64,000 nt of DNA from Paragonimus westermani. Taxonomy: Eukaryota; Platyhelminthes; Trematoda; Plagiorchiida; Troglotrematidae. Of this stretch, positions 61,201-64,000 are shown in pieces. The notes under the pieces are model-generated. The model saw nothing but the letters and a program-made list of their open reading frames with translations, made no database searches and was not told the origin of the DNA. The stretch covers positions 1 to 64,000 of the forward strand of contig QNGE01002437.1 in assembly GCA_008508345.1 (NCBI GenBank), given 5' to 3'. How positions within the stretch are numbered: position 1 is the stretch's first letter; every line of letters begins with the position of its first letter. Made by a program: the position numbers and the translations under genes.

Positions 61201-61464
61201 TGGAAAATTTGGGTCACCAACTAGGACGGTTGGTAATCGCTGTACAAGAAGAACGATAATGGCTACATAACACACACGCATATACGAGGAAGCCATCTGA
61301 GAACTGGAACGCACTTTTAATTTGTTCTCCTTTCGGTTCACAATCACAGCCGTGATCTGCTGGTCTAAGAATATGAGAATTGTAGCCAGCAGGGATGGTC
61401 CCAAGGCAGCTATGGCAGTCCACCATGGATTTCGACCAAAAAAGGGAACAATCCAACCACGTCT
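34151..61464 (-). CDS. SLC4-family Na+-coupled bicarbonate transporter, 3' part (7 exons)
   Basis: Membrane protein moving bicarbonate with or against Na+/Cl- for pH control. Minus-strand exons, 5' to 3': 61464-61315, 60368-60190, 51201-51129, 44016-43883, 42951-42840, 34422-34270, 34216-34151. They join in one frame (867 nt, last 288 residues). All acceptors are AG; donors are GT. Conserved SLC4 blocks appear in family order: [149 protein letters not shown]. The [13 protein letters not shown] block resembles the Na+-coupled branch rather than Cl-/HCO3- exchangers. This covers the second half of the membrane domain and a short cytoplasmic tail; the N-terminal domain and first membrane spans lie right of the window. 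Introns range from 53 to 8988 bp. Confidence 0.93.
34270..34422 (-). CDS. SLC4 transporter exon (IRKLLD and cytoplasmic tail)
   Basis: The 153-nt exon runs from TTACTTCAG to donor GTAAGC, phase 0 to 0. It encodes [38 protein letters not shown] and [12 protein letters not shown]: the last membrane span and the 'RK.lD..Ft..EL.wLD..lP' motif that closes the transporter core. If the donor is not used, the frame runs on for 21 more codons to the stop at 34204. Confidence 0.93.
38110..38800 (-). mobile_element. RTE-like non-LTR retrotransposon, 3' end only
   Basis: The minus-strand frame 38523-38798 encodes the C-terminal tail of LINE ORF2: [39 protein letters not shown] and [20 protein letters not shown]. 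This is the well-known 'etWpLr.ed...l..fd..cLr.i..i.W..rvsn.evr.rv' and '[11 protein letters not shown]' segment. Further down, out of frame, the reading [11 protein letters not shown] and [16 protein letters not shown] continues the tail to about 38380. A 3' untranslated stretch then runs to a TATATA/GAGA simple repeat (38111-38130). The copy is typically 5'-truncated, with the reverse transcriptase missing. Confidence 0.82.
38523..38798 (-). pseudogene. LINE ORF2 C-terminal fragment
   Basis: This open frame carries the [11 protein letters not shown] motif and the preceding [19 protein letters not shown] block. It stops at 38523 by frameshift, since similarity continues beyond in another frame. 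It belongs to the 5'-truncated RTE-like copy in the SLC4 intron. Confidence 0.82.
39480..39556 (+). repeat. Dispersed repeat copy, same as at the assembly gap
   Basis: It matches 25226-25300 in the same orientation (GTCACTCACATTTGATCCCA ... CCAGCCTCTTTCGAAAAG), with only a few differences. Confidence 0.75.
39935..40130 (+). mobile_element. Penelope-like element remnant (C-terminal endonuclease block)
   Basis: Within an open frame at 39880-40188 the sequence reads [40 protein letters not shown] and [20 protein letters not shown]. This is the 's.varH...TGH.id...aF.vl.r......LRlaEAvaI.rlkP.L' block that ends Penelope-like proteins. The GIY-YIG motifs upstream are missing, so only the tail was inserted or kept. 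Confidence 0.75.
42190..42490 (+). repeat. Dispersed repeat, copy A
   Basis: It begins GTAGTGAGGATAGACGGTCG and runs to about GTGTTGGTTTGCCC. It shares its start and internal blocks with 45105-45250 (reversed), 55770-56075 and 58450-58785 (reversed). No stable protein frame is conserved between copies, so the unit is probably non-coding. Confidence 0.7.
42840..42951 (-). CDS. SLC4 transporter exon (RRVHLFT block)
   Basis: The 112-nt exon lies between TTTTACCAG and GTTAGT. The first base completes an Arg split across the intron. It encodes [36 protein letters not shown], matching the family's 'R.[10 protein letters not shown]..Q..cla.LW.iK' segment and the following membrane span. Confidence 0.95.
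42952..43882. other. SLC4 intron of 931 bp
   Basis: This is AT-rich sequence between the IPMAVLYG and RRVHLFT exons. No repeat or gene is recognised. Confidence 0.6.
43883..44016 (-). CDS. SLC4 transporter exon (IPMAVLYG block)
   Basis: The 134-nt exon runs from acceptor GATTCCTAG to donor GTAAAC, phase 0 to 2. It encodes [19 protein letters not shown] and [15 protein letters not shown], the conserved 'IPMPVLYGVFLYMG..sL.G' and 'PvKyqPDy.fLR' blocks. Where most family members have Pro in IPMPVL, this copy has Ala. Confidence 0.95.
45105..45250 (-). repeat. Dispersed repeat, copy B (partial)
   Basis: The reverse complement starts GTAGTGAAGATAGACGGTCG and aligns closely with 42195-42310 (shared GCACCATACTACT, ATTCAGTAGC, AAATACGGGAGA). 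It is the closest pair in the family. Confidence 0.75.
49860..50165. mobile_element. Penelope-like element remnant, possibly in head-to-head arrangement
   Basis: On the minus strand 49993-50165 encodes [20 protein letters not shown] and [10 protein letters not shown], which fits a decayed GIY-YIG nuclease start ('vvY.IpC..C...YIGyTrr.LrdRl'). On the plus strand just left of it, [11 protein letters not shown] and [14 protein letters not shown] resemble the C-terminal tail of such proteins. The two halves point in opposite directions, as at the inverted-arm junction of the element at 11990-13065. The match is weak. Confidence 0.35.
51129..51201 (-). CDS. SLC4 transporter micro-exon (REQRVTG block)
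   Basis: The 73-nt exon lies between AATTTCAG and GTAAGT. Its first base completes the Arg codon left open by the previous exon, giving [15 protein letters not shown] and [10 protein letters not shown] donor two bases earlier (GTGTAAG) is possible, but it would break the frame with the next exon. Confidence 0.93.
55770..56075 (+). repeat. Dispersed repeat, copy C
   Basis: It starts GTAGTGAGGACGAGCGATCG. It contains AGGAAAAATACAAGAAGGAA, a CGTAACGTTCTGACACCAGT block and GTGTTTCTGTTTGTGGTCC, all alignable with copies A and D. It ends near CCATCCACGTTCTTGATCC. Confidence 0.75.
58450..58785 (-). repeat. Dispersed repeat, copy D
   Basis: The reverse complement starts GTAGTCAAGACGAGCGATCG. It holds GGGGAAAAATACAGGAATAA, TACGTGGAATGGTTCTCG, GTGACGTTCTGGGACCACTG and ends near CCTGTGTTCTTGGTTC, parallel to copies A and C. 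Confidence 0.75.
60190..60368 (-). CDS. SLC4 transporter exon ([14 protein letters not shown] block)
   Basis: The 179-nt exon starts after GTTTACAG and ends at the strong donor GTAAGT, phase 2. It encodes [36 protein letters not shown] and [12 protein letters not shown], matching the family at nearly every conserved position. Confidence 0.95.
60369..61314. other. SLC4 intron of 946 bp
   Basis: This sequence lies between the DQQITAV and PWFVAATV exons. No feature is recognised. Confidence 0.6.
61315..61464 (-). CDS. SLC4 transporter exon (NPWWT/DQQITAV block)
   Basis: This 150-nt exon encodes 50 residues in phase 0, including FFGRNPWWT, a membrane span and [17 protein letters not shown]. The acceptor is TTAAAG after a pyrimidine-rich tract (an AG two bases further in is possible). 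The donor GTGCGT is weak but is fixed by the protein continuing as [10 protein letters not shown] in the next exon. Confidence 0.92.
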
Positions 61465-64000
61465 CTTTAACCAGAACAGAATTGAAAAGCGCAACAAGAA
61501 AGAAGCGTCAGTTATTTCCAAAACCTCATGGTATGACAATGCCATCAAATGCAAATTAATGGTACGTTGATTAATTGTAAAGCTGATTTAATCAATTCAT
61601 TTAGGTATAAGCCATTTAGCTTAGCTTGATTGCCTACTTTTAAAAAGGACACGCTCTTGTGAGGAATTGAATTTCGTTATATGAAACGAATACAGTAAAA
61701 TATAAGGCAGACACGACTTAGGATATAACACAAATCACAAATTATTCCCACTCGTATATTTGTAGTTAAATCTAGCATGTATCGAAAGAATGTTATTGAC
61801 ATTAAAATCGTCTTGAGGGGTGATTTGCTGAGAGCAGCTTACCTATTGGGGTGATCATCCATACTCAACACGGTTTGCCTACCAACCTTGTGACGATCGA
61901 GGACTTTCCGACAAATGCCACGGAAGCATGAAAAGTGTTGCTTCTCTCACTGTGCCGAGAGTTATCCAACATGGCTGACCCCGAATATTCAGGATCAGAC
62001 GTAATTACTGTTGACGGAGGTGCCCCTAAAATAGGGTTGGATTCCGGTTTTCTCAAGTGTTACAATCCCCACCTGCTCAACAGCGCACCCTCTGTCTTAG
62101 GCATAACATTCGACCCACGACTGGATTTCAGAGCATTCCGTTACGTTTTGAACGTAAGTGTGCGAACATTACCATATACACTTCCCATGGCCTACACGAG
62201 ATGAACATATCATACTGATCTGGACCTCTTTCTTCGAATGTATGATGGTATGATGGTATTATGCCTGGTCCTGTTTTGTACATCTACATGAAAACAGCTC
62301 TAAAGAAGTCTGTTGGATGCATTCCTTTTGGACGTTGATCCATGCCGGTTGGTATTTTACTCAAAAGGTGTTGTGCCGTACTGTTTTGTCCTGTTCCATG
62401 CTGATGTTTCACCCATCCGCATTACCCATCGATATGTTTTATCATACGTGGGAGGTGATGTCCCTTTAAGTGTGTGCATTGTCTGTGTCTGCGGAACGGG
62501 CCTGTTTACATTATTCACCGTACATGACACATCAGTGTGCGCGCAGCACTAATCCACTCTGTCTCATTGGATGTGTCGTTTGGTCATCTTGGATTGGCAA
62601 ATGAGCACTAATCTGCCTAGGCTCGTGTGCTGAGGTTGTACAATCTGCTGTCTCGCCTTACAACCATGTCCGTTTGCTGTTACTGGCAGTTTTCATAGTG
62701 AATTAGTCTTTGTTGCAATAAAATGCTGCATCCTAACTAATAAGGTTATTGTACCCTACAGGTCAGTCCACGCTCTTTTCGAATCAACTAGTGAGGACAA
62801 ATTAAGAGGAAACAGTTGATCAGGAGTATAGCAGTATAGATATTATAACACTATACTAGGGTTGGCATGCATTAAAACAATGTCTTCCTTAGTGCTTCTT
62901 TTATCATGATTGATTTCGGTCTGAGAATCATAAATTCATGAAATCCTAACCGTACCTGCCTTTTACATGCACGATATGACAGCTGTAAACTCTACTCGAA
63001 CTTTATTGATAACAGTCGCTGGATGTACAATATACAACATTACTGTTCTACAAAAGCTATACTGTACACCACGGTCAGCCAGCTAGACAAGAGATGCGTA
63101 GCAGCGTTCCAGGACATTTTGTAAGCAAACCAGAAATTCAGTTTACTTTTATCTTTGAGGATCGTGGTGAATGCTGCTAGCCCTGTTTGTAACTCCGTGG
63201 CATATTTTGTGAATCAACTGCCGACAGGCAATATAAGCAACTCAAAACTATTATCGATAATCTGGTGTTTTTCATGAACTCAATTGTGATTGACCTCACT
63301 GTCAAACTTGATTCACCCTCTCTTTATTTGTGGACGTTTGTGGTTTCACTCCTGTCAAACGATCATAATTTACGACAGTATGCAGAAGGATTCCTTGTTT
63401 TCATCGACGTTTCCTGATTAGTTCATCAAAACCATAAATTGCTTCCTAATCACTCGTACATTCCATATCGATGTTCCCGTTAGATTTTCTAGAAGTAGCG
63501 TCCCAAGTGGAACTCAGATACAAGTTCAGCAAGCTAACGTGCTCCTTACGTTTGTATGTAAGCCATGTTTAACGTTGTCATTGAGTGCAGAACAATGACC
63601 AACAAAATATTCAGCGTCATCTAAGCTTTGAAGGAAGTACTGGACATACGATCCGGTACTAGTCCTGTTGTTGTTTTCGAGTATTCCTATTGAAAATCCA
63701 CTGGCTTCAAAGGTTGGTTGAATGCATAAGAAACTACACCCAAAATATAGACACTTTGTGGCCTACAAGAACGTTCGGTTTCACATCCTGTTCTTTTAGC
63801 GGCTGTCCAATTAGGTCGTCGTTCTGGTTCCAAGAATCCATGTCAAGCACAAGAGTATCTGCATACACACCACAGTACCCTTCTGTTATGAGTAATCCAT
63901 CGCCCTTGCTGTAATGATATCAATAGTTTACGTACCGAAAATTAATAAAATAAAATAAATTGGCTAACCGGACTGAATGGGTATATTTCCTCTTTGTTTT
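61465..64000. other. Right flank, probably a further SLC4 intron
   Basis: The exon before 61464 was not found up to the window edge. A small LINE remnant lies at 61970-62165. Other frames, such as the plus-strand frames at 62313-62552 and 63690-63914, have no family match. Confidence 0.4.
61970..62165 (+). mobile_element. Non-LTR retrotransposon remnant (reverse transcriptase C-terminal region)
   Basis: The plus-strand frame reads NSAPSVLGITFDPRLDFRAF, fitting the LINE motif '..kfLGvtfDp.l.F..h' that follows the RT active site in CR1/Jockey-group elements. Only about 60 codons can be compared, and the block after it diverges. Confidence 0.4.

Noticed and set aside
63746..63913. Minus-strand open stretch (GLLITEGYCGVYADTLVLD, then SWNQNDDLIGQPLKEQD) considered as an upstream SLC4 exon
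   Set aside because: It does not match any SLC4 block expected before NPWWT, and the donor side is unclear.
1..64000. Bacterial-style features (operons, ribosome binding sites, CRISPR arrays)
   Set aside because: Spliced gene structure, eukaryotic retroelements and low gene density show nuclear eukaryotic DNA; no such feature was seen.

Overview
The window looks like nuclear DNA of a flatworm, most likely a digenean fluke. Four observations support this: fluke-type mobile elements (a Gypsy element with a Cys-His-Cys-Cys-like gag knuckle, a CR1-like LINE, an RTE-like LINE, Penelope-like elements); genes split by long repeat-filled introns beside a very short one; no operons; and low gene density. 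The species was not determined. A 63-N assembly gap lies at 25301-25363.

Region 1 (1-13440) is a graveyard of broken mobile elements. In order: a Gypsy element on the minus strand (gag tail, protease, reverse transcriptase, RNase H, integrase; it runs off the left edge); a Mutator-like (MULE) transposase on the minus strand with zinc-finger, DDE and SWIM parts; a CR1-like LINE on the plus strand with ORF1 and endonuclease but no reverse transcriptase; and a second, more decayed Gypsy element on the plus strand. The integrase of that second Gypsy is separated from its RNase H by a young Penelope-like insertion. The Penelope piece has a GIY-YIG endonuclease and two nearly identical inverted arms of about 275 bp.

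Region 2 (13440-34117) is mostly AT-rich sequence without recognisable genes. It holds a group of unrecognised minus-strand reading frames (17558-19349), the assembly gap, a Penelope-like remnant (about 26930-27060), and a tRNA-like sequence with intact A and B boxes inside a 311-bp palindromic unit (30731-31041).

Region 3 (34118-61464) is the 3' part of the one clear host gene: a minus-strand SLC4 bicarbonate transporter of the Na+-coupled type. Seven exons can be placed by homology and splice sites (61464-61315, 60368-60190, 51201-51129, 44016-43883, 42951-42840, 34422-34270, 34216-34151). They join without a frame break into the last 288 residues, followed by a poly(A) signal. The introns (53 bp to about 9 kb) carry LINE and Penelope fragments and at least four copies of an unnamed dispersed repeat. 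A possible fifth copy lies downstream of the gene.

Region 4 (61465-64000) is presumably a further intron of the same gene, with a small LINE remnant. The 5' exons of the transporter lie to the right of the window.
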